NCBI RefSeq assembly: GCF_000373965.1
Contig: NZ_KB892835.1
Span: forward strand, 17,400 to 81,399
Reading direction: 5' to 3'
From: Uliginosibacterium gangwonense DSM 18521
GTDB taxonomy: Bacteria > Pseudomonadota > Gammaproteobacteria > Burkholderiales > Rhodocyclaceae
DNA: 64,000 nt
In this document: in pieces, positions 45,055 through 53,554 of the stretch
Layout of the letters: each line of letters begins with the position of its first letter
How positions within the stretch are numbered: position 1 is the stretch's first letter
Program-made: the position numbers and the translations under genes
The notes under the pieces: generated by a model
What the model was told of the DNA's origin: nothing
The model's input: only the letters and a program-made list of their open reading frames with translations
Databases searched by the model: none

Positions 45055-46338
45055 ATGGAGAAAGACAACGTCATGTCCAGCCTGACCGCAACGATATTGA
45101 CCGAGATGCATACAGAAAACAGTGCTTCCCTAAAGGATCAGCTACGCCGTGCCGAGCGAATGAAAAAGCTCCGCTATGGCGCACTGATTCTGCCCCTGGC
45201 TCTGTTCCTGTTGCTGACTTTCGTCTGGCCTATTGCCGCGCTGCTCAAACGTAGCGTGGACAACCCGGAGATCGTGGGGGCTTTTCCCGTCACTAGCAGC
45301 CTTCTACATAACTGGAATGGCAAGGCGCTGCCGGACGAAGCCACTTTTGTCGCTTTTGCCGATGAGCTGGGCAAGACCAAGGGCACACCACCCCTTGCCG
45401 CCGCAGCCAAGCGGCTCAATATGGAACAACCGGGTTTTCGCAGCGTGATGATGCATTCGGCCCGTGCAATGCCACCTGAGACTGGGACTTCCCCCAAGGA
45501 TGCGCTGATTGCGGCTGATTCGCGTTGGGGCGAGATTGCCACCTGGCAATTCCTGGCCCGCAACGCCAGCCCCTATACGGCACGCTATCTTCTGGCCTCG
45601 GTGGATCGAAAATATGACGAGCAGGGCAATATTGTCGCTGCTGATGAAGATGAAGCCATCTACGTCGATGTGCTGGTGCGCACCTTCGAGATGTCCTTTG
45701 TGGTAACCGTGTGCTGTCTGTTGCTGGGATTTCCGTTGGCCTACATGATGGCAAGCCAGCCGCCAAAGATTGCCAACGTCATCATGATCTTTGTGTTGCT
45801 GCCATTCTGGACATCCATTCTGGTTCGCGTGGCTGCCTGGATTGTGTTGCTGCAATCGCAGGGGTTAGTGAATCAGGCCTTGATGGCGATGGGCATCATC
45901 CATGAACCCCTGCAACTGGTATTCAACCGTGTCGGTGTATATATTGCCATGGTGCATATTTTGTTGCCCTTCATGATTCTGCCCCTGTACAGCGTGATGA
46001 AAGGCATCTCCCCTACCTATGTGCGTGCCGCCCAGTCCCTGGGGTGCCCGCCCTTGCGCAGTTTCTGGAAGGTGTACTTCCCGCAGGCGCTGCCCGGTGT
46101 GGGGGCCGGTGGTTTGCTGGTATTCATCCTGTGTATGGGCTACTACATTACACCGGCATTACTGGGGAGCCCGAAGGAACAGATGGCCAGCTATTTCGTT
46201 GCCTTCTATACCAACCAAACCATCAACTGGGGCATGGCTGCGGCACTCTCTGCCATCCTGTTTGTGGCTACCTTGGTGCTCTATATGGTGTATTCCAAAC
46301 TGGTGGGCAGCCCGGACGTGGCGTCTAAGGCGCGGTAA
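45055..46338 (+). CDS. ABC transporter permease (PotB-like) with enlarged periplasmic loop
   Basis: The 427-residue protein is longer than PotB (about 285). Helix 1 (ALILPLALFLLLTFVWPIAAL, about 43-63) is followed by an extra periplasmic domain of about 140 residues (70-205). The standard permease core comes next, with the coupling-loop motif YVRAAQSLGCPPLRSFWKVYFPQALPG at about 322-348. Extended loops of this type are known in a subgroup of spermidine/putrescine permeases from proteobacteria. Start at 45055 or at the internal ATG 45073. Confidence 0.9.
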   Translation: MEKDNVMSSLTATILTEMHTENSASLKDQLRRAERMKKLRYGALILPLALFLLLTFVWPIAALLKRSVDNPEIVGAFPVTSSLLHNWNGKALPDEATFVAFADELGKTKGTPPLAAAAKRLNMEQPGFRSVMMHSARAMPPETGTSPKDALIAADSRWGEIATWQFLARNASPYTARYLLASVDRKYDEQGNIVAADEDEAIYVDVLVRTFEMSFVVTVCCLLLGFPLAYMMASQPPKIANVIMIFVLLPFWTSILVRVAAWIVLLQSQGLVNQALMAMGIIHEPLQLVFNRVGVYIAMVHILLPFMILPLYSVMKGISPTYVRAAQSLGCPPLRSFWKVYFPQALPGVGAGGLLVFILCMGYYITPALLGSPKEQMASYFVAFYTNQTINWGMAAALSAILFVATLVLYMVYSKLVGSPDVASKAR

Positions 46339-46351
46339 GAGGAGAGAAGAT

Positions 46352-47176
46352 ATGATCGCATCCTACGCTTCCCCTGCTGAACGAGTCTGGTATTACGCCT
46401 TTCGCATCATCTGTGCGCTGGTGCTGGTGTTTCTGATGTTGCCGATTCTGGTGATCGCACCTTTGTCGTTCAACTCGGACTCCTTCCTGCTCTACCCGAT
46501 GTCCGGCTTCTCGCTGCGCTGGTATGACGAATTTCTGACTTCTCCTGCATGGCGTCAGGCCTTCATGAACAGCTGCATCGTCTCCCCGTTTGCTACCTTG
46601 CTTGCCATGGTGCTGGGTACGCCCGCTGCGGTGGGGCTGACACGCATCGATTTCCCCGGCAAGGCGCTGCTGACTTCCATTCTGATCTCCCCGATGGTTG
46701 TGCCGGTGGTGATCGTCGGGGTGGCAACTTATCTGGTCTTTGCGCCAATCGGCCTGTCTGGCAGTTATGTCGGTTTGATACTGGTACATGCTGCGCTGGG
46801 CGTGCCGTTTGTGGTGACGACTGTTTCGGCTACGCTGCAAGGCTTTGATTTCAACCTTGTACGCGCTGCCGCCAGCCTGGGGGCGAATCCATTGACGACC
46901 TTCTTCCGTGTCACCTTGCCACTGGTGGCGCCCGGGGTGATTTCGGGTGGACTGTTTGCCTTTGGCACTTCTTTTGATGAAGTGGTGGTCACGCTGTTCT
47001 TAGCCGGGCCGGAGCAGACCACGCTGCCACGCCAGATGTTTGCAGGGATTCGAGAGAACATCAGCCCGACCATTGCTGCGGTAGCCACCATTCTGACCAT
47101 ATTGTCTACACTGATGTTGATTACGCTGGAGTGGTTGCGTCGCCGTAGTGAGCGCATGCGCGGTGTGGCCCACTAA
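46352..47176 (+). CDS. ABC transporter permease (PotC-like)
   Basis: From ATG 46352 (GGAGAG upstream) the product is 274 residues with six helices. The coupling motif LVRAAASLGANPLTTFFRVTLPLVAPG is at about 168-194. YAFRIICALVLVFLMLPILVIAPLSF is the first helix. It forms the pore with the PotB-like partner, whose stop is 13 bases upstream. Confidence 0.93.
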   Translation: MIASYASPAERVWYYAFRIICALVLVFLMLPILVIAPLSFNSDSFLLYPMSGFSLRWYDEFLTSPAWRQAFMNSCIVSPFATLLAMVLGTPAAVGLTRIDFPGKALLTSILISPMVVPVVIVGVATYLVFAPIGLSGSYVGLILVHAALGVPFVVTTVSATLQGFDFNLVRAAASLGANPLTTFFRVTLPLVAPGVISGGLFAFGTSFDEVVVTLFLAGPEQTTLPRQMFAGIRENISPTIAAVATILTILSTLMLITLEWLRRRSERMRGVAH

Positions 47177-47213
47177 GAATATCCCCGACATCATGAATAA
47201 AGGACCATCCAAC

Positions 47214-48671
47214 ATGCTGAACCTGAAAGACGCCTCGCTCTTCCGCCAACTTGGCTATATCGATGGAGTTTGGGTGGCTGCTGACTCCAGAGCCAGTATC
47301 GAAGTCTACAACCCTGCTACTGGCGAGGCACTGGGAACGATTCCGAATATGGGGGAGGGCGAAACGCGTCGGGCGATTGCCGCTGCCGAAGTCGCCTTGC
47401 CGGGCTGGCGTGCCAAAACTGCTGCTGAACGCGCCAAGTTGCTGCGGCGCTGGTTTGAACTGATGCACACACATCAGGATGACCTGGGCATGATCATGAC
47501 TTGCGAGCAAGGCAAGCCGCTGGCCGAAGCCAAGGGCGAAATCTCCTACGCTGCAAGTTACCTGGAATGGTTTGCCGAAGAGGGTAAGCGTGCATATGGC
47601 GAAATCATACCGCCGAACGGCAATGATCGTCGTTTGCTCGTCACGCGCGAACCCGTAGGCGTGTGTGCGGCGATTACCCCGTGGAACTTCCCTTCTGCCA
47701 TGATTACCCGCAAGGCCGGGGCCGCGCTGGCGGCCGGATGCACAATGGTGCTTAAACCCGCCACCCAGACGCCCTATTCCGCGCTTGCACTGGCCGAGCT
47801 TGCAGAGCGCGCGGGTATTCCCAGGGGGGTTTTTAACGTGCTGACGGGCTCGGCCCGCGCTATCGGCGGGGAGCTGTGCGCCAATCCCGTGGTGCGCAAA
47901 CTCTCCTTTACCGGTTCAACCGAAGTGGGTTCAAAGCTGATCGCGCAATGTGCGCCAACGGTCAAAAAACTGTCGATGGAGCTGGGGGGAAATGCCCCCT
48001 TCATTGTATTCGACGACGCCGATCTGGATGCAGCCGTGGTGGGTGCCATGGCTTCCAAATATCGCAATGCAGGGCAGACCTGTGTGTGTGCCAATCGTTT
48101 GTTGGTGCAGGAAGGCGTATATGGCGCTTTTGTGGAAAAACTGATGCAGGCGGTCGCTGGGCTGAAAGTTGGCAATGGTCTGGAAGCTGGTGTGACCCAA
48201 GGGCCTCTGATTGATACCAGTGCCCTGGAAAAGGTTGAAGAACTTGTGGCTGATGCACGTGAAAAAGGCGCGCGGGTGGTGTGTGGTGGCAAGCCGCATG
48301 AGTTGGGCAAGACCTTCTTTGAGCCGACTATCCTGGCGGATGTAACCCAGGATATGCGTGTGGCACGCGAAGAGATTTTCGGGCCCGTTGCGCCCGTGTT
48401 CAGCTTCAAGACAGAAGAGGATGCCATCCGGATGGCAAATGATACAGAATTCGGACTGGCTTCGTATTTCTATGCGCGGGATGTGGCGCGAATTTTCCGC
48501 GTATCAGATAGCCTGGAATATGGCATGGTGGGGGTCAATACTGGCATCATTTCCACAGAAATTGCCCCGTTTGGCGGCGTGAAATCATCAGGACTTGGGC
48601 GTGAAGGTTCCCGTCATGGCCTGGATGACTATCTGGAAATGAAATATGTCTGCATTGGCGGTATCCGCTGA
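47214..48671 (+). CDS. gabD: Succinate-semialdehyde dehydrogenase (NADP+) GabD
   Basis: From ATG 47214 (AAAGGA upstream) the enzyme is 485 residues. Catalytic Cys290 is in GQTCVCANR and Glu in MELGGNAPFIVF at about 256. The cofactor segment ITPWNFPSAMITRK lies at about 150-163. It oxidises succinate semialdehyde from GABA to succinate. Length and motifs match GabD rather than the NAD-type aldehyde dehydrogenases. Co-transcription with the transporter and gabT is expected. Two earlier in-frame starts exist (47148 and 47193) but the first lies within the permease gene. Confidence 0.94.
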   Translation: MLNLKDASLFRQLGYIDGVWVAADSRASIEVYNPATGEALGTIPNMGEGETRRAIAAAEVALPGWRAKTAAERAKLLRRWFELMHTHQDDLGMIMTCEQGKPLAEAKGEISYAASYLEWFAEEGKRAYGEIIPPNGNDRRLLVTREPVGVCAAITPWNFPSAMITRKAGAALAAGCTMVLKPATQTPYSALALAELAERAGIPRGVFNVLTGSARAIGGELCANPVVRKLSFTGSTEVGSKLIAQCAPTVKKLSMELGGNAPFIVFDDADLDAAVVGAMASKYRNAGQTCVCANRLLVQEGVYGAFVEKLMQAVAGLKVGNGLEAGVTQGPLIDTSALEKVEELVADAREKGARVVCGGKPHELGKTFFEPTILADVTQDMRVAREEIFGPVAPVFSFKTEEDAIRMANDTEFGLASYFYARDVARIFRVSDSLEYGMVGVNTGIISTEIAPFGGVKSSGLGREGSRHGLDDYLEMKYVCIGGIR

Positions 48672-48824
48672 GGCCAATTTTGAACTGAACCAAGACTGAA
48701 TCATCACCCTGTGATGCGGGCAGGGTAGACGTAAGCGCTTGCGCAAACGCTGTGAAGTATATCGTCGCCTGCGGCTTTGGTCCGGCAGGCTCTGGACCCG
48801 CAGATTTATCTGGAGAACGCAAAC

Positions 48825-50135
48825 ATGAACGCACCTACGAGCATCATCCCTGTCTTGACCAATGCCGATCTCATGGAACGTCGTAAAGCTGCGCTGCCGC
48901 GCGGGGTGGGGCAGGGGCACCCGATCTTTGCTGCGCGTGCCGAGAATGCGGAGATTTGGGATGTGGAAGGGCGCCGTTGGATCGATTTCTGCGCTGGGAT
49001 TGCCGTGGTCAATACCGGGCATCGCCACCCCAAAATTGTGGAAGCCGTGCGGAAGCAATTGGAATCTTATACGCATACCTGCTTCCAGGTTGTTGCCTAT
49101 GAAGGCTACGTCGCCCTGTGTGAGCGCCTGAACAAGCTGGCCCCAGGCACGACACCGAAGAAGTCCTTTCTCATGAATTCCGGTGCGGAAGCGGTGGAAA
49201 ATGCCGTCAAGGTGGCGCGTGCCTATACCGGCCGCCGTGGCGTGATTGCGTTTGGCGGTGGCTTCCACGGGCGCACCATGTTCACCATGGCGCTGACCGG
49301 CAAGGTCGATCCCTACAAGATCAAGTTCGGCCCGTTTGCAGGGGATATTTATCATGTGCCCTATCCCGATCCGCTTCACGGCGTGACCGAGGAAGAAACC
49401 TTTATTGCGATTAACCGCCTGTTCAAGTGGGATATCGAAGCAACTGAAGTGGCAGCCATTGTTGTTGAGGCCGTACAAGGTGAAGGTGGTTACATCCCCG
49501 CCTCCACGAGCTTCATCAAGGGCTTGCGCGAATTGTGCGACAAGCATGGCATCATGCTGATCGTGGATGAAGTCCAGACCGGTGTTGCGCGTTGCGGCAA
49601 AATGTTTGCCATTGAGCACCATGGCGTGGAACCCGATATCATGACGATGGCAAAGGGGCTGGGCGGTGGTCTGGTGATTTCTGCGGTGATTGGCAAATCG
49701 CACGTCATGGATGCGGCTGTGCCTGGAGGTTTGGGTTCCACCTACGCAGGCAATCCGTTGGCCGTGGCCTCTGCCCTGGCGGTGCTGGATGTGGTGGAAG
49801 AAGAAAAGCTGGCCGATCGCGCTGCCATGTTGGGCCAGCGCATGCGTCTGCGACTAGGCAAGCTCAAGGATCGTTTTGATTGCGTGGCTGATGTGCGCGG
49901 CCTAGGTGCCATGACAGCCGTGGAGTTCTGCCATCAGGGGGACCCGCATCATCCGGCTGGCGATCTTGCTACGGCGCTCAAGAACGAAGCGGCCAAACGT
50001 GGATTGCTCTTGCTGAACTGCGGTAGTTATGGCAATGTACTACGCATCATGATTCCGTTGACCATTCCGGAAGCGGTACTCGACGAAGGACTGAGTATTA
50101 TCGAGGAGTCACTGGCCGTAGTGACCGGCAAGTAA
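48825..50135 (+). CDS. gabT: 4-aminobutyrate aminotransferase GabT
   Basis: From ATG 48825 (TGGAGA upstream) the enzyme is 436 residues. PLP-lysine is about K277 (MTMAKGLGGG). NSGAEAVENAVKVARAYTGR (about 117-136) and FGGGFHGRT bind the cofactor phosphate. It moves the amino group of GABA (or 5-aminovalerate) to 2-oxoglutarate, giving succinate semialdehyde for GabD. A 153-base gap follows gabD, which could hold a second promoter, but none is obvious. The stop codon abuts repeat copy B. Confidence 0.95.
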   Translation: MNAPTSIIPVLTNADLMERRKAALPRGVGQGHPIFAARAENAEIWDVEGRRWIDFCAGIAVVNTGHRHPKIVEAVRKQLESYTHTCFQVVAYEGYVALCERLNKLAPGTTPKKSFLMNSGAEAVENAVKVARAYTGRRGVIAFGGGFHGRTMFTMALTGKVDPYKIKFGPFAGDIYHVPYPDPLHGVTEEETFIAINRLFKWDIEATEVAAIVVEAVQGEGGYIPASTSFIKGLRELCDKHGIMLIVDEVQTGVARCGKMFAIEHHGVEPDIMTMAKGLGGGLVISAVIGKSHVMDAAVPGGLGSTYAGNPLAVASALAVLDVVEEEKLADRAAMLGQRMRLRLGKLKDRFDCVADVRGLGAMTAVEFCHQGDPHHPAGDLATALKNEAAKRGLLLLNCGSYGNVLRIMIPLTIPEAVLDEGLSIIEESLAVVTGK

Positions 50136-50249
50136 GAAACCGTAAAAAATGCCTATGGCGTTGTTGCGCTGCCTTGCCGTACTCGCTGTACTGTCTGCGT
50201 CGGCGCGCCTAGCCAGAACCGTTGTACTTCATTTGGGTACGGTTTCTAA
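50133..50249 (+). repeat. Inverted-repeat element, copy B (abuts gabT stop)
   Basis: This is the second copy of the element at 38870-38986. Perfect 10-base ends AGAAACCGTA (50135-50144) and TACGGTTTCT (50238-50247) enclose about 93 bases. The left end starts at the TAA stop of gabT. Internal sequence CCTTGCCGTACT and GCGCGCCTAGCCAGAACC match copy A. Relative to the adjacent gene the element is in opposite orientation to copy A. Confidence 0.88.
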
Positions 50250-50322
50250 ATCATACAAAGAATTGGTCGCCACTGGGGAGCGGCGACCATGCTTGGTGGG
50301 CATCGTTTGGGGTTAGCGATGT

Positions 50323-51573
50323 CTACGCAGAGGTGGCCTGTGCTTCGGCACAGGCCATTTTTGTTTTGTGTTGTGGTGTATGAATATGGTCAAGGGCACT
50401 GGTCATGTCGGAAATCAGGTCCTCGACGTTTTCCAGTCCGGCATGGATGCGGATCAGGTGGCCTTGTTGCGCCCAGGGCGTTGCGCTACGGACTGGTGTG
50501 CCAACAGGGAGTGCAAGGCTCTCGAAACCACCCCATGACAATCCAATCCCAAAGAGTTTGAGTTCGCGGAAGAAGCATGGGAGAATTTCAGGTGCGGCAC
50601 TATTGAGCACAATAGCAAACAGGCCGGTTGCACCGAGAAAATCTCTTTGCCATATCTCGTGCCCTGGGGCGCCCGGCAATGCCGGGTGAAGCACTTGGGC
50701 AACCGCAGGGTGTAGTGCCAATTGTTGCGCCAGCATCAAGCCATTCTGCCAATGTTGTTTCAGGCGTACCGACAGTGTGCGCAGGCCACGCAATGCCAGA
50801 TAGACTTCCTCCGGCCCGGCTGTTTCGCCAAATACATGCGCACTGGACTGCAGGCGTTCCCAGGTATTCTGATTGCAGGTCACAATGCCCAGCAAGCCAT
50901 CCGAATGACCCAGGATGTATTTGGTTGCGGCCTGAATCGAGACATCCACACCATGCGCGAACGGCTTGAAATAAAGTGGTGAGGCCCAGGAGTTATCTGC
51001 AATGACGACAGCGTTGTTGGCGTGGGTGACTTGGGCGATAGCGGGAATGTCGCAGACTTCAAAAGTGAGCGAACCCGGGGATTCCACAAATACCAAGCGG
51101 GTATTGGGGCGCATGAGTGACTGGATTTCAGCACCGATGCCAGGCGCAAAGTAGCTGACCTCTACCCCGAAGCGGCGCAGTGTGTGGTCGGCAAAGCTGC
51201 GCGTAGGGCCATAAACGTTATCCGCAATCAAGACATGGTCGCCGCAGGAGAGAAAGGCCATCAGCGCGTGGGTGCAGGCGGAAAGGCCGGAAGGAAACAC
51301 CTGGGCGCGATAGCCACCTTCCAGTTCCGCGACAGCCGCTTCCAGTGCCCGTGTGGTGGGGGAGCCGTAGCGACCGTAGTTGCGATAAGGGTTGTCGCCC
51401 TGTTTGCTGGCTTCCCAATCCTCGTAGCTGGAGGCCAGGATGGTGGAGCCACGAAACGCCGGGGTATTGACGTAGCCGCCATAGGCCGCAGGGTCGCGCC
51501 CGGTGCTGGTGAGCAAGGTTTCTGGCTGAAGAGAGGCAAATGAATTCATGGCATGACCTGGCGCGGTGGACAT
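50323..51573 (-). CDS. metC: Cystathionine beta-lyase
   Basis: The 416-residue PLP enzyme of the Cys/Met-metabolism class has the lysine at about K218 (AATKYILGHSD). The cofactor and substrate segments are NYGRYGSPTTRALE at about 65-78, FPSGLSACTHAL, and VIADNSWASPLYFKP at about 190-204. GGFESLALP is the usual C-terminal signature. Beta-lyases convert cystathionine to homocysteine, the substrate of MetH. Its last 12 codons overlap a terminator on the other strand. Divergent from an Lrp-type gene that may control it. A start at 51549 is also possible. Confidence 0.9.
   Translation of the reverse strand: MSTAPGHAMNSFASLQPETLLTSTGRDPAAYGGYVNTPAFRGSTILASSYEDWEASKQGDNPYRNYGRYGSPTTRALEAAVAELEGGYRAQVFPSGLSACTHALMAFLSCGDHVLIADNVYGPTRSFADHTLRRFGVEVSYFAPGIGAEIQSLMRPNTRLVFVESPGSLTFEVCDIPAIAQVTHANNAVVIADNSWASPLYFKPFAHGVDVSIQAATKYILGHSDGLLGIVTCNQNTWERLQSSAHVFGETAGPEEVYLALRGLRTLSVRLKQHWQNGLMLAQQLALHPAVAQVLHPALPGAPGHEIWQRDFLGATGLFAIVLNSAAPEILPCFFRELKLFGIGLSWGGFESLALPVGTPVRSATPWAQQGHLIRIHAGLENVEDLISDMTSALDHIHTPQHKTKMACAEAQATSA
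50334..50361 (+). terminator. Intrinsic terminator for the gab operon, inside the metC 3' end
   Basis: TGGCCTGTGC (50334-50343), a TTCG loop and GCACAGGCCA (50348-50357) are followed by TTTTT. The stem ends transcription coming from gabT. The same bases are the last codons of metC on the minus strand. Confidence 0.9.
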
Positions 51574-51682
51574 GGAGTTATCGTAGGCACCCAGCGGGTG
51601 AATGTTTTTCCCAAATTTGAGCAGAAGTGCTCTAAAATGAAAATTATTTCCTTGTTATGACGAAAATCAGGAAAAATTATTC

Positions 51683-52144
51683 ATGGACAAGTTTGATATC
51701 GCAATTCTTGACCAATTGCAGCAGGATTGCTCCCTATCACTCAACGATTTGGCTGCAGCCGCCAATCTGGGGCCAACGGCTTGCTGGCGGCGTGTGCAGA
51801 AGCTGGAAGAGACGGGGGTGATCCGTGGCCGGGTGGCGGTACTGGATCGCAAAGCCTTGAATGTGGGAGTAACGGTCTTTGTATCGGTGCGAACCAGTCA
51901 GCATAACGCCAAGTGGATACAGTCGTTCCACGATACCGTAGCTGCAATCCCCGAAGTGATGGAACTCTATCGCATTGCTGGGGAGTCAGATTACCTGATG
52001 CGTGTGGTGGTGCCAGACATTGCTGCGTATGATTCGGTGTACAAACGCCTGATCCGTGTGCCAGGGATTGCGGATGTGAGTTCGAGTTTTGCGATGGAGC
52101 AGATCAAGTATACCACTGCGCTGCCCCTGGAGTATGCCAAGTAG
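51683..52144 (+). CDS. Lrp/AsnC-family transcriptional regulator
   Basis: The 153-residue protein has an N-terminal helix-turn-helix (DIAILDQLQQDCSLSLNDLAAAANLGPTACWRRVQKLEETGVI) at about 4-47 and a C-terminal RAM domain (about 70-145) that binds amino acids. The intergenic region with metC (51574-51682) is AT-rich and has the palindrome GAGCAGAAGTGCTC. Control of metC by methionine or a related amino acid is inferred from position. Confidence 0.9.
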   Translation: MDKFDIAILDQLQQDCSLSLNDLAAAANLGPTACWRRVQKLEETGVIRGRVAVLDRKALNVGVTVFVSVRTSQHNAKWIQSFHDTVAAIPEVMELYRIAGESDYLMRVVVPDIAAYDSVYKRLIRVPGIADVSSSFAMEQIKYTTALPLEYAK

Positions 52145-52162
52145 CAGCGCGTGCTGGCAGGG

Positions 52163-53152
52163 TCAGGATTCTGCTTCTGCCTCTTGACCCATGTCGTCAT
52201 CAAGCATGGCATCCTCGTCCAGAATATGCTGGATGTATTCTGTTGGAAGTTGATACTGTTGCGCCAGGGCTTCCGCACCTTGGCCGCTTGTGCGCAGGGT
52301 TTGTAGCCAACCACTCAGCCCGGTACTCAGGGAACGTCCGGCACTTTCTCCTGCATGGGGTGTCGCGTTTTCCAGGTCGTATTTGTTGGCATAGCCACGT
52401 GGGGTCACCATCAGGCCGTGGCGGATGAAGGTGTTGGAGTTGCCAATCAGCACGGTTGAAAGCATGCCGATTTCGCAGTCCGCCATTTTCTCCAACGTGG
52501 TGAATTCGATGCGCTGCTTGGGGCGGTAGGCGGATTTGACGATGGCAACGGGCGTATCTGGTGCGCGATGGGCCAGGAACAGGCGTTGCGCTTCCTGGAT
52601 GTGGCGCGTGCGTCGCCCGCTTTTTGGGTTGTAGAGCGCTACCACGAAGTCTGCCATGGCAACGGCATTGACTCGGCGGGCGATCACTGGCCAGGGGGTG
52701 AGCAGGTCGGAGAGTGAAATTGCGCAAAAGTCATGCGTCAGCGGTGCGCCGACCAATGCGGCGCAGGTATTCAGCGCGGACGCGCCGGGGATGATCTCTA
52801 CTTCCACATCTCCGGAGTCGGGAATCCAGCCTGCCTGAAAAAGCACCTCAAACGTGGGGCCCGCCATGCCATAGACGCCTGCGTCGCCCGAGGAGATCAG
52901 CGCCACCTTCTTGCCTGCACGTGCACGTTCCAGTGCTTCGATGGCGCGATCCAGTTCCTCGGTCATGGATTTCTTGATGATTTCCTTGCCCTCCAGCAGA
53001 TCGGCCACCAAGCGAATGTAGGTGACATAACCGATTACTGTGTCGGCCTCTGCCAGTGCGGCGCGGGCGCGTTGGCTCATGTGATCCACGCTGCCGGGGC
53101 CAAGGCCGACGAGCATGATTTTTCCTGGGGTGAAGGGTGGGTTATTTGTCAT
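52163..53152 (-). CDS. cobJ: Precorrin-3B C17-methyltransferase CobJ/CbiH with C-terminal tail
   Basis: The 329-residue SAM-dependent methyltransferase contracts the corrin ring by C17 methylation. LVGLGPGSVDHMSQRARAAL lies at about 15-34, SSGDAGVYGMAGP near 87-99, and TVLIGNSNTFIRHGLMVTPRGY at about 233-254. The catalytic core ends near 255. About 75 extra residues follow, Ser/Gln-rich then acidic (ILDEDAMLDDDMGQEAEAES), and are unrecognised. Start overlaps cobE's stop as ATGA. It is the last gene of the operon. Confidence 0.9.
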   Translation of the reverse strand: MTNNPPFTPGKIMLVGLGPGSVDHMSQRARAALAEADTVIGYVTYIRLVADLLEGKEIIKKSMTEELDRAIEALERARAGKKVALISSGDAGVYGMAGPTFEVLFQAGWIPDSGDVEVEIIPGASALNTCAALVGAPLTHDFCAISLSDLLTPWPVIARRVNAVAMADFVVALYNPKSGRRTRHIQEAQRLFLAHRAPDTPVAIVKSAYRPKQRIEFTTLEKMADCEIGMLSTVLIGNSNTFIRHGLMVTPRGYANKYDLENATPHAGESAGRSLSTGLSGWLQTLRTSGQGAEALAQQYQLPTEYIQHILDEDAMLDDDMGQEAEAES

Positions 53153-53553
53153 AAAATCACTTTGGCGATTGAAACCGTTGCATGGCGACCATCAAGGCCA
53201 CGCAAACGATGTTTTTCAAGAATGAGTTGGGACATATCTGCACGGGCGGCAAGCAAGGCAGCTGCCTCTGATACAGAAGGCGTGCCGGTATGGCGCAATA
53301 CAGTAGCAGAGGGATTAGGTACTTCGACCGAGGCTAGTTCTTCCGGCGTATAGAACTGCAGCGGCCAGTGGTGTGCAGCGGCGCAGGCCAGCAATCCTTG
53401 TTCGTCAGCCTTGAGCGTAATACTGGCAAGCCCTGAAATTTGCTCAGAGTTCAAGCCCGCAAGCGCCAGCGCTTCGCCAATTGCCGCTTCAATGGTGGAT
53501 TGAGGTGTGCCACGGTCACAGCCGACCCCCAATGCAATTCGAATGTATGCCAT
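53149..53553 (-). CDS. cobE: CobE / CbiG C-terminal domain protein
   Basis: The 134-residue protein equals the C-terminal domain of CbiG (RIALGVGCDRGTPQSTIEAAIGEAL at about 5-29; AAALLAA, ILEKHRLRGLDGRHATVSIA at the end). In CbiG this part is fused to the lactone-opening hydrolase domain; here it is a separate gene, starting 1 base after the N-terminal part stops. The function of the isolated domain is poorly defined. The start at 53553 gives the family start; the longer frame overlaps cbiG. Confidence 0.85.
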   Translation of the reverse strand: MAYIRIALGVGCDRGTPQSTIEAAIGEALALAGLNSEQISGLASITLKADEQGLLACAAAHHWPLQFYTPEELASVEVPNPSATVLRHTGTPSVSEAAALLAARADMSQLILEKHRLRGLDGRHATVSIAKVIL

Positions 53554-53554
53554 G

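Noticed and set aside
48672-48824. Possible terminator or promoter between gabD and gabT
   Set aside because: Short inverted repeats (GCCTGC/GGCAGG) exist but no T-run or convincing -35/-10 pair.
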